From Synechococcus sp. CC9605 (lineage in GTDB: Bacteria; Cyanobacteriota; Cyanobacteriia; PCC-6307; Cyanobiaceae), in NCBI RefSeq assembly GCF_000012625.1, contig NC_007516.1:2108001-2172000 (forward strand): a DNA stretch of 64,000 bases, given 5' to 3'. Position 1 is the stretch's first letter; the number at the start of each line of letters is the position of its first letter. A program made the position numbers and the translations under genes. This document shows positions 39,484 through 48,799 of this stretch, piece after piece. Under the pieces are notes generated by a model. The model was not told the DNA's origin. It was given only the letters and a program-made list of their open reading frames with translations, and did no database searches.

Positions 39484-39891
39484 ATGAAGCGGCTTCTGAG
39501 CTGGCTGACCGGCGCATTGGTGATGGCGAGCCTGATGGCAGGCCTCGTGATGCCGAGCAGCGTCTACGCCGACGACGACCTTCGCAACAAGTATTCCGGT
39601 AATGAGATCCGCAACATCGCGGACGACAAAATTGCCGCACGGGACGGCAAGGTTGATTTGAACAACTCCTCCGTGCGTCGTTTCCAGCAATTCCCCGGGA
39701 TGTACCCGACCATGGCTGGCAAGATCGTTCTGGGTGGCCCCTACGACAGCGTTGATGACGTGCTGTCTCTTGACCTCACCGAGCGTCAGCAGGAGCTGTT
39801 CGCGAAGTACCGCGACAACTTCACCGTCACCCCTCCCTCCATCGCTCTCAACGAAGGCGATGACCGCATCAATGACGGCCAATACCGTTAA
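39484..39891 (+). CDS. psbU: Photosystem II extrinsic 12 kDa protein PsbU
   Basis: 135 residues. A signal peptide ends at about VYA-DDD (residue 30), sending it to the thylakoid lumen. The mature part has a helix-hairpin-helix fold with KVDLNNSSVRRFQQFPGMYPTMAGKI (read in part: VDLNNSSVRRF, FPGMYPT) and GPYDSVDDVL. PsbU stabilises the oxygen-evolving complex. It has its own terminator and a good AGAGTTGAG ribosome-binding region, so it is probably monocistronic. Confidence 0.98.
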   Translation: MKRLLSWLTGALVMASLMAGLVMPSSVYADDDLRNKYSGNEIRNIADDKIAARDGKVDLNNSSVRRFQQFPGMYPTMAGKIVLGGPYDSVDDVLSLDLTERQQELFAKYRDNFTVTPPSIALNEGDDRINDGQYR

Positions 39892-39924
39892 GCCTTAAGC
39901 CCGTCACAATGTTGTGACTGCTTG

Positions 39925-39951
39925 AACCGCCGGACCACCGGCGGTTTTTTT
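39925..39951 (+). terminator. Terminator of psbU
   Basis: Stem AACCGCCGG (39925-39933) with CCGGCGGTT (39938-39946), loop ACCA, followed by a T run. It lies 34 bases after the psbU stop and ends just before nadB. Confidence 0.92.
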
Positions 39952-39960
39952 GTCCCTGTG

Positions 39961-41619
39961 ATGGCCCAGCCCCGCTGCTCTGACCCCATCCCCTCAGGTC
40001 CTTGGGACGTGGTGGTGATCGGTGCCGGAGCCGCTGGCTTGATGACCTGCCTTGATCTGCCTGCGGAGCTCAAGGTGTTGCTGCTCAATCGCAACACAGG
40101 GCGACGTTCCTCCAGCCGCTGGGCCCAGGGGGGCATCGCCGCGGTGACCCGCAATGAGGACAGCGCCGAAAGCCATGCGGAGGACACCGTTCTGGCTGGA
40201 GCAGGCCTTTGCGATGGTGATGCAGTGCGGCTGTTGGTGCAGGAGGCGCCGCATTGCGTGGAGCGCCTGGGGCAGCTGGGGATGGCCTTCGACCGGGATC
40301 AGGACGGTCTGGCCACCACCCTGGAAGCAGCCCACAGTCACAGACGAGTGCTGCATGTGCAGGACCGCACGGGGCGAGCCCTGGTGGATGTGCTGCGGGA
40401 TCGTGTAGAGCAACGGCCGGGGTTACTGCATCGCCGCGGCGTTCGCGTGACGCAGCTGCTGGTGCGCGATGGGCGCTGTTGCGGCGTGCAGGTGCTGGAT
40501 GGGGCTCATCTTCACGGCATCGAAGCCCGCGCAGTGGTGCTGGCCAGCGGAGGGGGGGGGCATCTGTTTGCCAACACCACCAATCCAGCCCAGGCCTGCG
40601 GCGAAGGCATCGCCCTCGCCTGGCAGGCGGGTGCAGCCGTGGAAGATCTGGAATTTGTTCAGTTCCATCCAACTGCCATCCGCCTGGATGACGCCCCCTG
40701 CTTTCTGATCTCCGAAGCCGTTCGTGGCGAAGGCGGGGTGCTGATGGATTCCCTGGGGGGCAGCCCTGTGGCCCACCTGCCCCAACGCGACCTCTCACCG
40801 CGAGACCAGGTGAGCCGTGCCTTGATGCAGGCCATGCAGCGGCAGCAGGTGAAACAGATGTGGCTCGACTTCGCCGCCATCCCGCGCGACCAGGCGGAGC
40901 AACGCTTCCCAACGATCCTGGACCGCTGCGACGAACTCGGACTGAATCCATTGGAACGGCCAATCCCCGTGGCACCAGCCGCCCATTACTGGATGGGAGG
41001 GGTGGCCACGGACCTGCAGGCCGCCACCACGCTGCCCGGGCTCCATGCCGTAGGGGAAGTGGCCTGCACAGGCCTGCATGGCGCGAACCGACTGGCCAGC
41101 AACTCCCTGATGGAATGCCTGGTGTTCGCCCATCGCCTCAAAGAGATCGAGCTCGGCCCTGTCCCAACGGCCCTCGGCAGCAGCACGACACAAACGCTTG
41201 CCTTGGGCCTCAACGGCAGCAGCAGTTCGCAGTTGATCGACGCCATCGAGCAGCTGCGGCAACTCTGCTGGCAACGGGCGGGGGTGGAACGATCCGCCGC
41301 TGGACTGCGCCAGGCCCTCGGCAACGTGAAAGCCCACGAACAACAGCTGGAGCAGCAGGCGCTGCTCCAGGCCCTGCTACGGGACGACCCCTGTTCTCCC
41401 AGGCTGTTGGCGGAAAGCAGCCGACGTGATCTGAACCTGTTGCTAGATCTCCACCACAGATTGCTGACCAGCCGTCTGATGCTGGAGGCCTGCCTGTTTC
41501 GGGGAGAAAGCCGGGGAGGCCACTACCGCAGCGATGCTCCTGCACCGCTGCCGCAATGGAGACAGCATTCCCGGCAACAACGGCAGCGGGGCATCGTCAC
41601 CCGCGCCGTCCGGGACTGA
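39961..41619 (+). CDS. nadB: L-aspartate oxidase
   Basis: The FAD enzyme that makes iminoaspartate for NAD synthesis. FAD motif DVVVIGAGAAGLMTCLDL is at the N-terminus; SSRWAQGGIAAV, HDRTGR-type HVQDRTGRAL, GGGGHLFANTTNP, EFVQFHPTA, SEAVRGEGG and AHYWMGGVATD follow in family order. Its length of 552 is normal. ATG at 39961 is chosen because the upstream extension would contain the psbU terminator. Confidence 0.96.
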   Translation: MAQPRCSDPIPSGPWDVVVIGAGAAGLMTCLDLPAELKVLLLNRNTGRRSSSRWAQGGIAAVTRNEDSAESHAEDTVLAGAGLCDGDAVRLLVQEAPHCVERLGQLGMAFDRDQDGLATTLEAAHSHRRVLHVQDRTGRALVDVLRDRVEQRPGLLHRRGVRVTQLLVRDGRCCGVQVLDGAHLHGIEARAVVLASGGGGHLFANTTNPAQACGEGIALAWQAGAAVEDLEFVQFHPTAIRLDDAPCFLISEAVRGEGGVLMDSLGGSPVAHLPQRDLSPRDQVSRALMQAMQRQQVKQMWLDFAAIPRDQAEQRFPTILDRCDELGLNPLERPIPVAPAAHYWMGGVATDLQAATTLPGLHAVGEVACTGLHGANRLASNSLMECLVFAHRLKEIELGPVPTALGSSTTQTLALGLNGSSSSQLIDAIEQLRQLCWQRAGVERSAAGLRQALGNVKAHEQQLEQQALLQALLRDDPCSPRLLAESSRRDLNLLLDLHHRLLTSRLMLEACLFRGESRGGHYRSDAPAPLPQWRQHSRQQRQRGIVTRAVRD

Positions 41620-41632
41620 GGGCATCACGAAT

Positions 41633-42562
41633 TCAGAAGTCGGTGTCGCCCTTGTAGCCGCTGAGTTCCGCAAGGGTGTCGAGCCCTTTCACCCCGGAAT
41701 CGATGCTGCCGTTGATCTCCCAACTGGGGAAACCCTCCAATCCCTTGCTGCGGCACAGGTCGGCCTGGTTGTTCTCACCATCCGGCGCACACTCCACCAC
41801 CTTCAACTGATCCGAGGCCTGCTTGCCAAACAGCTCCTTCTGTTCGTGGCAGTGGGGGCACCAATAGGCGGAGTACATCACGGCGCTGCTGCTGGTGAGG
41901 TGCTCAGCCAAGGCGATCGAAGCTGGTGTGCTCTCGGTGGTGACAAGCGGTGCGACGCCGGATCCACTAGCCACGGCCTCGGGCCGATTCGGATCCACCA
42001 CGGACGCCCAGATCAAGCCCCCCAACAGCACCGCCAAGGCCAGAAGACCGCCGCGAAACGCGAGCTGCCCCAAGTCGTCCCAACCACCACCAACGATGGA
42101 GAGAACCAACAAGGCCAAAGAGAGCCCAGCGGAGAGGACGCAGAAGAAACAGAAGGCCTGAATCTTGAGCAGCATCACCCCCAGCAGCACGCCGCTGAAA
42201 ACGGCCATACCGAGGGACACGGCGAACAGACCCCACCAGGTGCGGCGGGACATGTCGCTCTTGTTTTCCTGCAAGCCCGGCAACAAGGGCAGCAGCGCCA
42301 TCAGCAGCACAGCGCCGTAGGCCAGCACACCGACCAACGACAGCGGGATCCCGGCGAAGACCGTCCCCCAGGCGCTGTTGAGCACCTTGTCGCAACCATC
42401 GGCCCCCATTGGGCAGGTGAGGTTGCCAAGCAAACCCCAGCGCTTCAGGGTGATCGAACCGGTGTCGATCAGGCCTGCAGTGGCCAGCACGGCCATGGCG
42501 ATGCGGGCCCATTTCGCCCCGGAATCCTGGCGGCGACGGCTAACGAGACGGGTGGTGCCCAT
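41633..42562 (-). CDS. VKOR-thioredoxin fusion (disulfide-forming oxidoreductase)
   Basis: 309 residues. Four or five helices form the vitamin K epoxide reductase domain, with loop cysteines Cys50 and Cys57 and the quinone-reactive CxxC Cys138/Cys141 (FCFFC). A soluble thioredoxin-like domain follows with Cys235-P-H-Cys238. The arrangement is that of cyanobacterial VKOR and plant LTO1, which oxidise lumenal or periplasmic proteins and pass electrons to quinone. It converges on nadB with 13 bases between. Confidence 0.95.
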   Translation of the reverse strand: MGTTRLVSRRRQDSGAKWARIAMAVLATAGLIDTGSITLKRWGLLGNLTCPMGADGCDKVLNSAWGTVFAGIPLSLVGVLAYGAVLLMALLPLLPGLQENKSDMSRRTWWGLFAVSLGMAVFSGVLLGVMLLKIQAFCFFCVLSAGLSLALLVLSIVGGGWDDLGQLAFRGGLLALAVLLGGLIWASVVDPNRPEAVASGSGVAPLVTTESTPASIALAEHLTSSSAVMYSAYWCPHCHEQKELFGKQASDQLKVVECAPDGENNQADLCRSKGLEGFPSWEINGSIDSGVKGLDTLAELSGYKGDTDF

Positions 42563-42647
42563 CCTTGATCTTCAAGTGAACGGATTCTGTCAGTTCCGGC
42601 GTGATCAGGCCGCTTCGTAGGCTGATCTTTGGCCTGCCGGCGACGTG

Positions 42648-44024
42648 ATGACAAGCACCCCGACGAAACCGACGGTCGCCTTCGCCCACCTGGGCTGCGA
42701 GAAGAACCGGGTGGACACCGAACACATGGTGGGGCTGCTGGCAGAAGCCGGCTACGGCGTCAGCACCGATGAGAGCGATGCCGCCGTGGTGGTGGTGAAC
42801 ACCTGCAGCTTCATCCAGGACGCCCGCGAAGAATCGGTGCGCACCCTGGTGGAACTGGCGGAACAGGGCAAGGAATTAATCATCGCGGGATGCCTGGCCC
42901 AGCATTTCCAGGAGGAGTTGCTGGAGTCGATCCCTGAGGCCAAAGCCATCGTGGGAACCGGCGACTACCAGCACATTGTTGATGTGCTGCAACGGGTGGA
43001 AGTGGGGGAGCGGGTGAACCGCGTCAGCGCCGTGCCCACCTTTGTGGGCGACGAACACCTGCCCCGCCAGCGCACCACCGACCAGGCGGTGGCCTTCCTC
43101 AAAGTGGCCGAAGGCTGCGACTACCGCTGCGCCTTCTGCATCATTCCGAAGCTGCGGGGGGATCAGCGCAGCAGACCGATCGAATCAATCGTGGCCGAAG
43201 CCCATCAACTGGCAGCGCAGGGGGTGCAGGAGCTGATCCTTATCAGCCAGATCACCACCAACTACGGCCTCGACCTCTACGGCAAACCGAAACTGGCTGA
43301 GCTGCTGCGGGCCCTGGGGGACGTGGAGATTCCCTGGATCCGGGTGCATTACGCCTATCCCACTGGGCTGACGCCGGATGTGCTGGCGGCATACCGGGAG
43401 GTGCCCAATGTGGTGCCCTATCTGGATCTGCCGTTGCAGCACAGCCATCCGGAGATGCTGAGGGCGATGAACCGCCCCTGGCAGGCGGATGTGAACGACC
43501 GCCTGCTGGATCAGATCCGCGAGCAACTCCCCGATGCGGTGCTGCGCACCACGCTGATCGTGGGTTTCCCCGGTGAAACCGAGGAGCACTTTCAACACCT
43601 GATGGGCTTCCTCGAGCGTCAGCGCTTCGATCACGTAGGGGTGTTCACCTTCTCGCCGGAGGACGGCACGGCAGCAGCCGACCTGCCTGATCGTGTTGAC
43701 CCTGAGGTGGCGCAGGCCCGAAAAGATGCCCTGATGGCATTGCAGCAGCCCATTTCGGCAGAACGGAACAGCCGCTGGGTGGGGCGCACCGTCGACGTGT
43801 TGATCGAACAGCACAACCCCCAGACCGGCGAGATGATCGGACGCTGCGCCCGCTTTGCCCCTGAAGTGGATGGTGAAGTGCGGGTGCAACCCGGCGCCGA
43901 GGGGCAGCAGGCCGCACCGGGCAGCCTGGTGCCGGTGGAGATCACCGGGGCTGACATCTATGACCTGAATGGACAGATGGTGGGAGCCCGAGCGATGGTT
44001 GCCGCGATCAGAGCGGATGCTTGA
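42648..44024 (+). CDS. rimO: Ribosomal protein S12 methylthiotransferase RimO
   Basis: Adds a methylthio group to the conserved Asp of S12. N-terminal MTTase domain with three cluster cysteines ([25 protein letters not shown]), a radical SAM motif CDYRCAFC, and a C-terminal TRAM domain ([16 protein letters not shown] to the end). About 458 residues. An ATG at 42648 follows a GTG at 42645. The final TGA overlaps the TTG start of the first MFS gene. A broken copy of its 3' end reappears at 45.25 kb. Confidence 0.97.
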   Translation: MTSTPTKPTVAFAHLGCEKNRVDTEHMVGLLAEAGYGVSTDESDAAVVVVNTCSFIQDAREESVRTLVELAEQGKELIIAGCLAQHFQEELLESIPEAKAIVGTGDYQHIVDVLQRVEVGERVNRVSAVPTFVGDEHLPRQRTTDQAVAFLKVAEGCDYRCAFCIIPKLRGDQRSRPIESIVAEAHQLAAQGVQELILISQITTNYGLDLYGKPKLAELLRALGDVEIPWIRVHYAYPTGLTPDVLAAYREVPNVVPYLDLPLQHSHPEMLRAMNRPWQADVNDRLLDQIREQLPDAVLRTTLIVGFPGETEEHFQHLMGFLERQRFDHVGVFTFSPEDGTAAADLPDRVDPEVAQARKDALMALQQPISAERNSRWVGRTVDVLIEQHNPQTGEMIGRCARFAPEVDGEVRVQPGAEGQQAAPGSLVPVEITGADIYDLNGQMVGARAMVAAIRADA

Positions 44025-45250
44025 ACCTTCATTTGCTGTCGCGAAAGCGGCAGCGTCAGCTCTTCCTACTGACGTCCGGCATCAGCACAGCTGGATCCTT
44101 CGCCGGCATCACCGCCAAGGGCTGGATTCTTCTGGATGGCATGGGTGGGCCACTGGTATTGGCCTTGAACTTCGCGGCACTTTCCCTGCCGAGCCTGCTG
44201 GTGAGCGGAGTCGCCGGGGTTCGCACCGACAGGCTGGGATGCGAGCGGATGCTGATCCAAGCGCAATGGGGGTTATTGGCGGCGGCAATGCTGGGCGCGC
44301 TGGCGATCCCTCTGCTCGATGGTCAAGCCCAGGTACTGATGTTGCTCGTCAGCACCTTGCTCATGGGCGTTGCGGGCTCCTTCGAATCCACGGCCCGCAA
44401 CAAGTACTGCGCCCTAATCATTGATAAACCCGACCAATTGGTGACCTACCTCACCAGCTTTTCGGTCGTGTTCAACGTCGGCAAGTTGGTGGGTCCTCCG
44501 ATCGGTGGCTGGCTTGTCGCTCTCAAGGGTCCGTCCTGGGCCCTAGGAATTGACGCAGCCAGCTACCTGCTGCCGATTGCGACGGTTCTGTTTCTGTTAC
44601 ATCCCGATCGGTACCGGGAACAACGCAGTAACGATGGAGAACAGGGGAGCTTGCTGACGGCCTGGCGGCAAAGCGGATCCACCCTGCGAGGAGTGCTGAG
44701 CCTGACAGCCGTGTTGTGTCTGGTGGGCTTTTTCCACCCGGGGCTGGCTCCGTTGATGGCCGAAGCGATTCTTGGATCGGATCCCCGTGACCTCGGGATC
44801 TTCACCAGCGTGCTGGCGGCGGGGAGCATAAGCGGTGGTCTGGTGTTGCAACGCAACAGCGCACGCTTTTGTCGTTCGCCTTTTCTGACGATTGGCGGGT
44901 TCGGACTGATCACAGCGATCGCCCAACTCGGCATGGCGGCATCAACGGACGTGTCCGTGAGCCTGGCGATGGCCTTTTTGATCGGTGCAGGGACAGCAGG
45001 CTTACTCAGCAGTTGCAACCTGATAACCCAAGTGGGTGCCCCACAGGTCATCCGAGGACGAATGGGTGGACTGAGTCAGATCGCCTTCCTCGGCGGTGGT
45101 GGCCTCAGCGGTCTACTTGCAGCAATGTTGGTTCTCGCAACCAACCTGACAACGACCTATGCCCTGACAGGCGGAGTCGGTGTGGTGCTGGCTGTGCTGT
45201 GGATCTGGAAACGAGGTCGGCAGAGGCTTGAGCCGATCAGATCAACATGA
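44021..45250 (+). CDS. MFS transporter, tandem copy 1
   Basis: 409 residues, about 12 hydrophobic segments. It shows family features such as [17 protein letters not shown] after helix 2 (the usual MFS loop), [19 protein letters not shown] and [14 protein letters not shown]. It resembles the EntS-like exporter branch; the substrate is unknown. TTG at 44021 overlaps the rimO stop (TTGA). It is a close paralogue of the gene at 45352: the two align without large gaps over their whole length. Confidence 0.88.
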   Translation: MNLHLLSRKRQRQLFLLTSGISTAGSFAGITAKGWILLDGMGGPLVLALNFAALSLPSLLVSGVAGVRTDRLGCERMLIQAQWGLLAAAMLGALAIPLLDGQAQVLMLLVSTLLMGVAGSFESTARNKYCALIIDKPDQLVTYLTSFSVVFNVGKLVGPPIGGWLVALKGPSWALGIDAASYLLPIATVLFLLHPDRYREQRSNDGEQGSLLTAWRQSGSTLRGVLSLTAVLCLVGFFHPGLAPLMAEAILGSDPRDLGIFTSVLAAGSISGGLVLQRNSARFCRSPFLTIGGFGLITAIAQLGMAASTDVSVSLAMAFLIGAGTAGLLSSCNLITQVGAPQVIRGRMGGLSQIAFLGGGGLSGLLAAMLVLATNLTTTYALTGGVGVVLAVLWIWKRGRQRLEPIRST

Positions 45251-45355
45251 TGACCTTCTGCCGCCTGGAGAGCACCGAGGGCTGACTTTTACGACCTCAG
45301 CGGGCGGATTGTTGTTGCCCGCGCCATGGTGGCTGCAGCGAGACGCCAGGGTTGA
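45251..45355 (+). pseudogene. Remnant of the rimO 3' end (frameshifted duplicate)
   Basis: These bases align with the last roughly 100 bases of rimO. With one extra base around 45277-45280 removed, the region reads LEST-GADFYDLSGRIVVARAMVAAARRQG-stop, against rim[30 protein letters not shown]-stop. The final TGA (45353-45355) overlaps the TTG start of the next MFS gene exactly as in the intact copy. It is a fossil of the duplication that produced the two MFS genes. In its present state it encodes nothing. Confidence 0.85.
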
Positions 45356-46575
45356 CCCTTCTCAAACTGCGGCCTGAGCGACAACGGCAGCTTTTTCTGA
45401 TCGCATCCGGTGTGAGCACAGCCGGGTCGTTTGCCGGCATCACCGCCAAGGGCTGGATTCTGATGAAAGGAGGCGTGGATCCCTTCGTGCTGGCGTTGAA
45501 CTTCGCCGCTCTTTCACTGCCCACACTGCTGGTGAGTGGTCCAGCGGGAGTGCGCACCGATCGCGTGGGCTGTGAACGGGTTCTGGTTCAAGCGCAATGG
45601 GCACTGCTGGCCGCCTCTGGCCTGGGGGCCCTGGCGATTCCCCTGCTGGAGGGCACGGCTCAGGTGCTGCTACTGCTCTGCAGCACCCTTTTGGTGGGCA
45701 TCGCCGGAACCTATGAGATAACGGCCCGCAACAAATACTGCTCGATCCTGGTGGAGGAACCCGAAAAGCTGGCGGGCTATCTCACCAGCTTTTCGGTGGT
45801 GTTCAACATGGGCAAGCTGGTGGGCCCTCCGATCGGTGGCTGGCTGCTGGCGGCCACTGGCCCGGCCTGGGCCCTGGGCATTGATGCGGCCAGCTATCTG
45901 CTTCCCATTAGCAGTGTGATGTTGCTGCTCAGCCCAAATCGGGACCGGGAAGTGCGCAGCAGCGGCGGCGAAGACGCCAGCCTGCGCAACGCCTGGCGCC
46001 ACTGCGGCAGCACCCTGCAGGGGGTGCTCAGCTTCACCGGGGTTCTCTGTCTGATCGGGTTCTATCACCCGGGGCTGGCCCCATTGATCGCCTTCGATCA
46101 GCTGGGGCCGAAGCCCACGGATCTGGGTCTGTTCACCAGCGTGCTGGCAGGCGGCAGCATCGTGGGCGGCCTTGTGCTGCAACGCAACAGCCAGCGTTTC
46201 TGCCGGCGTCCTTTCCTAACCCTGGGAGGCTTTGGCTTGATCACCGCCGTGGCCCAGCTGGGAATGGCCTGCACAACAGGACCTGGCTTCAGCCTGGCGA
46301 TGGCCTTTCTCATCGGAGCCGGCACAGCTGGACTCCTGAGCAGCTGCAACTTGATCAGTCAGATCGGGGCACCGCAAGTGATGCGCGGTCGGATGGCCGG
46401 CCTTAGCCAGATCGCTTTTCTGGGCGGAGGCGGGCTCAGTGGGTTGATTGTGGCGTTGCTGGTGATGATCACTAACCTTTCCACGGCTTTCGTACTCACC
46501 GGGGGCCTCAGCGCTGCTGTGGCTGTGCTTTGGATTCGAAAGCGAGGCGCAAGGATATTGGAACCGCTCAGATGA
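45352..46575 (+). CDS. MFS transporter, tandem copy 2
   Basis: 407 residues, the same architecture as copy 1 with blocks identical or nearly so ([57 protein letters not shown]). Its TTG start keeps the overlap with the stop of the rimO remnant. Differences concentrate in loops and in the middle hydrophilic region (about residues 190-220). Both copies are intact, so both are probably used, perhaps with different substrates. The 3' end overlaps petL on the other strand. Confidence 0.88.
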   Translation: MTLLKLRPERQRQLFLIASGVSTAGSFAGITAKGWILMKGGVDPFVLALNFAALSLPTLLVSGPAGVRTDRVGCERVLVQAQWALLAASGLGALAIPLLEGTAQVLLLLCSTLLVGIAGTYEITARNKYCSILVEEPEKLAGYLTSFSVVFNMGKLVGPPIGGWLLAATGPAWALGIDAASYLLPISSVMLLLSPNRDREVRSSGGEDASLRNAWRHCGSTLQGVLSFTGVLCLIGFYHPGLAPLIAFDQLGPKPTDLGLFTSVLAGGSIVGGLVLQRNSQRFCRRPFLTLGGFGLITAVAQLGMACTTGPGFSLAMAFLIGAGTAGLLSSCNLISQIGAPQVMRGRMAGLSQIAFLGGGGLSGLIVALLVMITNLSTAFVLTGGLSAAVAVLWIRKRGARILEPLR

Positions 46576-46660
46576 GCTTGATTCCCTTCAGCAGCTTGGT
46601 GAGCACAAAAGCCGTCACCAGACCTGAACCAACCAGGCCGAGATAGATGCCGACGCCCAT
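46568..46660 (-). CDS. petL: Cytochrome b6-f complex subunit PetL
   Basis: A 30-residue single-helix protein from ATG 46660 to TGA at 46568. The product starts MGVGIYLGLVGSGLVTAF and ends in KGIKLI, a size and C-terminus typical of PetL, which sits at the periphery of the b6f dimer. It overlaps the end of the MFS gene by 8 bases on the opposite strand. A GGAGG-type site is not obvious upstream. The identity is judged from length, helix and ending. Confidence 0.8.
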   Translation of the reverse strand: MGVGIYLGLVGSGLVTAFVLTKLLKGIKLI

Positions 46661-46804
46661 GTTCAAGTACGGAGGTGACCACCATTAGATCACCCACTGG
46701 CCTGGGTTCAGGCCATTGCGCTTAGGGTTTGTGAACAGCTGATACCGATTGAGAGGTATCTCCAGCCGGGCCGACCGGACGTCCATCCACCAACGCCCGA
46801 CGCC

Positions 46805-48379
46805 ATGCGCACTCTTTTCGTATACCCCGAATTCCCGAAGACCTTCTGGAGTTACGAAAAGATTCTCGAGCTTGTGAATCGCAAAGTGCTGCTGCCTCCC
46901 CTAGGGATGGTCACCGTGGCAGCACTTCTCCCCCAGGAATGGGAGATGAAGCTGGTGGACCGGAACGTTAGGGAGGTGACGGAGGAGGAGTGGGATTGGG
47001 CTGAGCTGGTGATCATTTCGGGAATGATCGTCCAGAAGGACGACATGGCCGTGCAGATCGGCAAGGCCAAACAGCGCGGGCTGCCGGTGGCGATTGGCGG
47101 CCCCTTCGCCAGTTCCACACCGGATGCACCAGAACTGGATCTGGCGGATTTCAAGATCCTCGATGAGGGGGAAATCACCCTGCCGATGTTCCTGGATGCC
47201 CTGGAACGGGGAGAGGCCAGTGGCCGTTTCAGCGCCGAGGGAGACAAGCCAGATGTCACCGCCACCCCGATTCCACGCTTCGATCTTCTGCAACTCGAGG
47301 CCTACGACTCGATGAGCGTGCAGTTCTCGCGGGGCTGCCCCTTCAACTGCGAGTTCTGCGACATCATCGTTCTCTATGGCCGCAAGCCCCGCACCAAAAC
47401 CCCCGAGCAGCTGGTGGCTGAGCTGCAATACCTCTACGACCTGGGCTGGCGGCGCTCAATCTTCCTGGTGGACGACAACTTCATCGGCAACAAACGCAAC
47501 GCCAAGTTGCTGCTGCCGCAGATCCGCACCTGGCAGGAAGAGCGGGGTTACCCCTTCAGCTTCGCTACCGAAGCCTCTGTGGACCTGGCCGACGACGACG
47601 AGATGATGCGGATGATGCACGACGCCCGTTTCGAAAGCGTCTTTCTGGGCATCGAAACCCCGGACGAAGCCAGCCTGGAAACGGCTCGCAAGGTGCAGAA
47701 CACGCGCAACCCACTGGATGCCGCGGTGGACCGGATCACCGCCAACGGAATCCGCGTGATGGCGGGTTTCATCATCGGTTTCGACGGCGAGAAGGATGGT
47801 GCAGGCCACCGCATCGTGGACTTTGTGACCCGCACAGGCATCCCCGCCGCGATGATGGGCATGTTGCAAGCGCTGCCCAAGACAGCCCTCTGGGCACGGC
47901 TGGAGCGGGAAGGGCGCCTGATCCAAGGGGAAGATGCCGCCAAGGGCGTGAACCAAACCAACCTGCTGAACTTCAAACCCACCCGACCGATCCGCGACAT
48001 TGCCAACGAGTACGTGGACGCGTTCTGCGCGCTCTACGAACCCAACGCCTACATGGACCGGGTTTACAGCTATTACCTGAAGATGGGGGCTCCCCGCTGG
48101 AAAGCCGCGGCCAAACTGCCCAGCCTGGTGGACCTCAAGGCCCTGAGCATTGTGGTTTGGCGGCAGGGCATCAAGCGCAACACCCGCACCCGTTTCTGGG
48201 GCTATCTGTTCGGTATGGCACGAAAAAACCCCGCCCTGCTGGAACAGTTCCTCTCGGTGCTGGCCCACAACGAGCACTTCCTCGAGTACCGCTCGATCGT
48301 TCAGCGTGAAATCCGCGAACAACTTGAAGCTCTACCGCCTGAAGAACCCACGGCAGCCAAAGAACTGCAGCCTGCCTAA
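46805..48379 (+). CDS. B12-binding radical SAM protein (DUF4070 type)
   Basis: 524 residues. N-terminal cobalamin-binding-like domain (LFVYPEFPKTFWSYEK, VAIGGPFAS), radical SAM motif CPFNCEFCDIIVLYGR (C-x3-C-x2-C), and a C-terminal DUF4070 region (RPIRDIANEYVDAFCALYEPNAYMDRVYSYYLKMG, read in part). The B12 domain lacks a clear D-x-H-x-x-G, so cobalamin may be bound base-on or not at all. Relatives act in hopanoid or pigment chemistry, but the reaction here is unknown. The upstream 140 bases include a small hairpin (GGCCTG/CAGGCC, 46699-46714). Confidence 0.92.
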   Translation: MRTLFVYPEFPKTFWSYEKILELVNRKVLLPPLGMVTVAALLPQEWEMKLVDRNVREVTEEEWDWAELVIISGMIVQKDDMAVQIGKAKQRGLPVAIGGPFASSTPDAPELDLADFKILDEGEITLPMFLDALERGEASGRFSAEGDKPDVTATPIPRFDLLQLEAYDSMSVQFSRGCPFNCEFCDIIVLYGRKPRTKTPEQLVAELQYLYDLGWRRSIFLVDDNFIGNKRNAKLLLPQIRTWQEERGYPFSFATEASVDLADDDEMMRMMHDARFESVFLGIETPDEASLETARKVQNTRNPLDAAVDRITANGIRVMAGFIIGFDGEKDGAGHRIVDFVTRTGIPAAMMGMLQALPKTALWARLEREGRLIQGEDAAKGVNQTNLLNFKPTRPIRDIANEYVDAFCALYEPNAYMDRVYSYYLKMGAPRWKAAAKLPSLVDLKALSIVVWRQGIKRNTRTRFWGYLFGMARKNPALLEQFLSVLAHNEHFLEYRSIVQREIREQLEALPPEEPTAAKELQPA

Positions 48380-48382
48380 GTC

Positions 48383-48790
48383 TCAGTCCTGCACGTAGGT
48401 TGAGCCGTTACGCAGGCACTGCTCAGCCTTCTGCAGCTCCCGCCCCAGATACAGGGCATGATCGAGGCAACTGACCGGGTGTGGGGCATCCCCTTCAGTG
48501 AGCTGAATGCCCAACTGTTTTGCTGTGCTGCCTCGATAGACGGCTGAAGGGCGACGAGGAGCATTGCCCCCGTCGCAGCGCAACACCTCACCGGTTTCGG
48601 AATCTCGAGCCAACCCTTTGTCATCAATGGTGTTGCCGTAGTGCTCAAGCACCAGTTCGGCGGCATCACGATCCAGCTTGATCAGGAAATAGCCACTGGG
48701 GTCCAGAGCGATGAACCGCTGGGACAGGCGCTGATCAAGAGCATCCATCGCCGCAGCGGTAGATGCCGGTGCTTCTGGAGTGGTGGTCAT
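48383..48790 (-). CDS. DUF4346-like cyanobacterial protein
   Basis: 135 residues, soluble. The order of blocks LDPSGYFLIKLDRDAAELVLEHYGN (in part), GLARDSETGEVLRCDG, SAVYRGSTAKQLG and SCLDHALYLGRELQKAE agrees with DUF4346. The region is usually a stand-alone protein in cyanobacteria and is related to a domain next to tetrahydromethanopterin-type proteins elsewhere; function is unproven. Its stop lies 3 bases from that of the radical SAM gene. The start is 9 bases after the acyltransferase stop, so they are one operon. Confidence 0.85.
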   Translation of the reverse strand: MTTTPEAPASTAAAMDALDQRLSQRFIALDPSGYFLIKLDRDAAELVLEHYGNTIDDKGLARDSETGEVLRCDGGNAPRRPSAVYRGSTAKQLGIQLTEGDAPHPVSCLDHALYLGRELQKAEQCLRNGSTYVQD

Positions 48791-48799
48791 GCCTTCAAC

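Noticed and set aside
41534-42568. 344-residue plus-strand frame opposite the VKOR gene
   Set aside because: His/Gln/Gly-rich shadow frame; the minus-strand protein has all expected cysteines.
45251-45351. A short protein starting at the ATG near 45247-45250
   Set aside because: Stops almost at once, and the segment is better explained as a rimO tail remnant.
46699-46714. Hairpin GGCCTG/CAGGCC as a terminator
   Set aside because: No T run follows on either strand and the stem is only six pairs.
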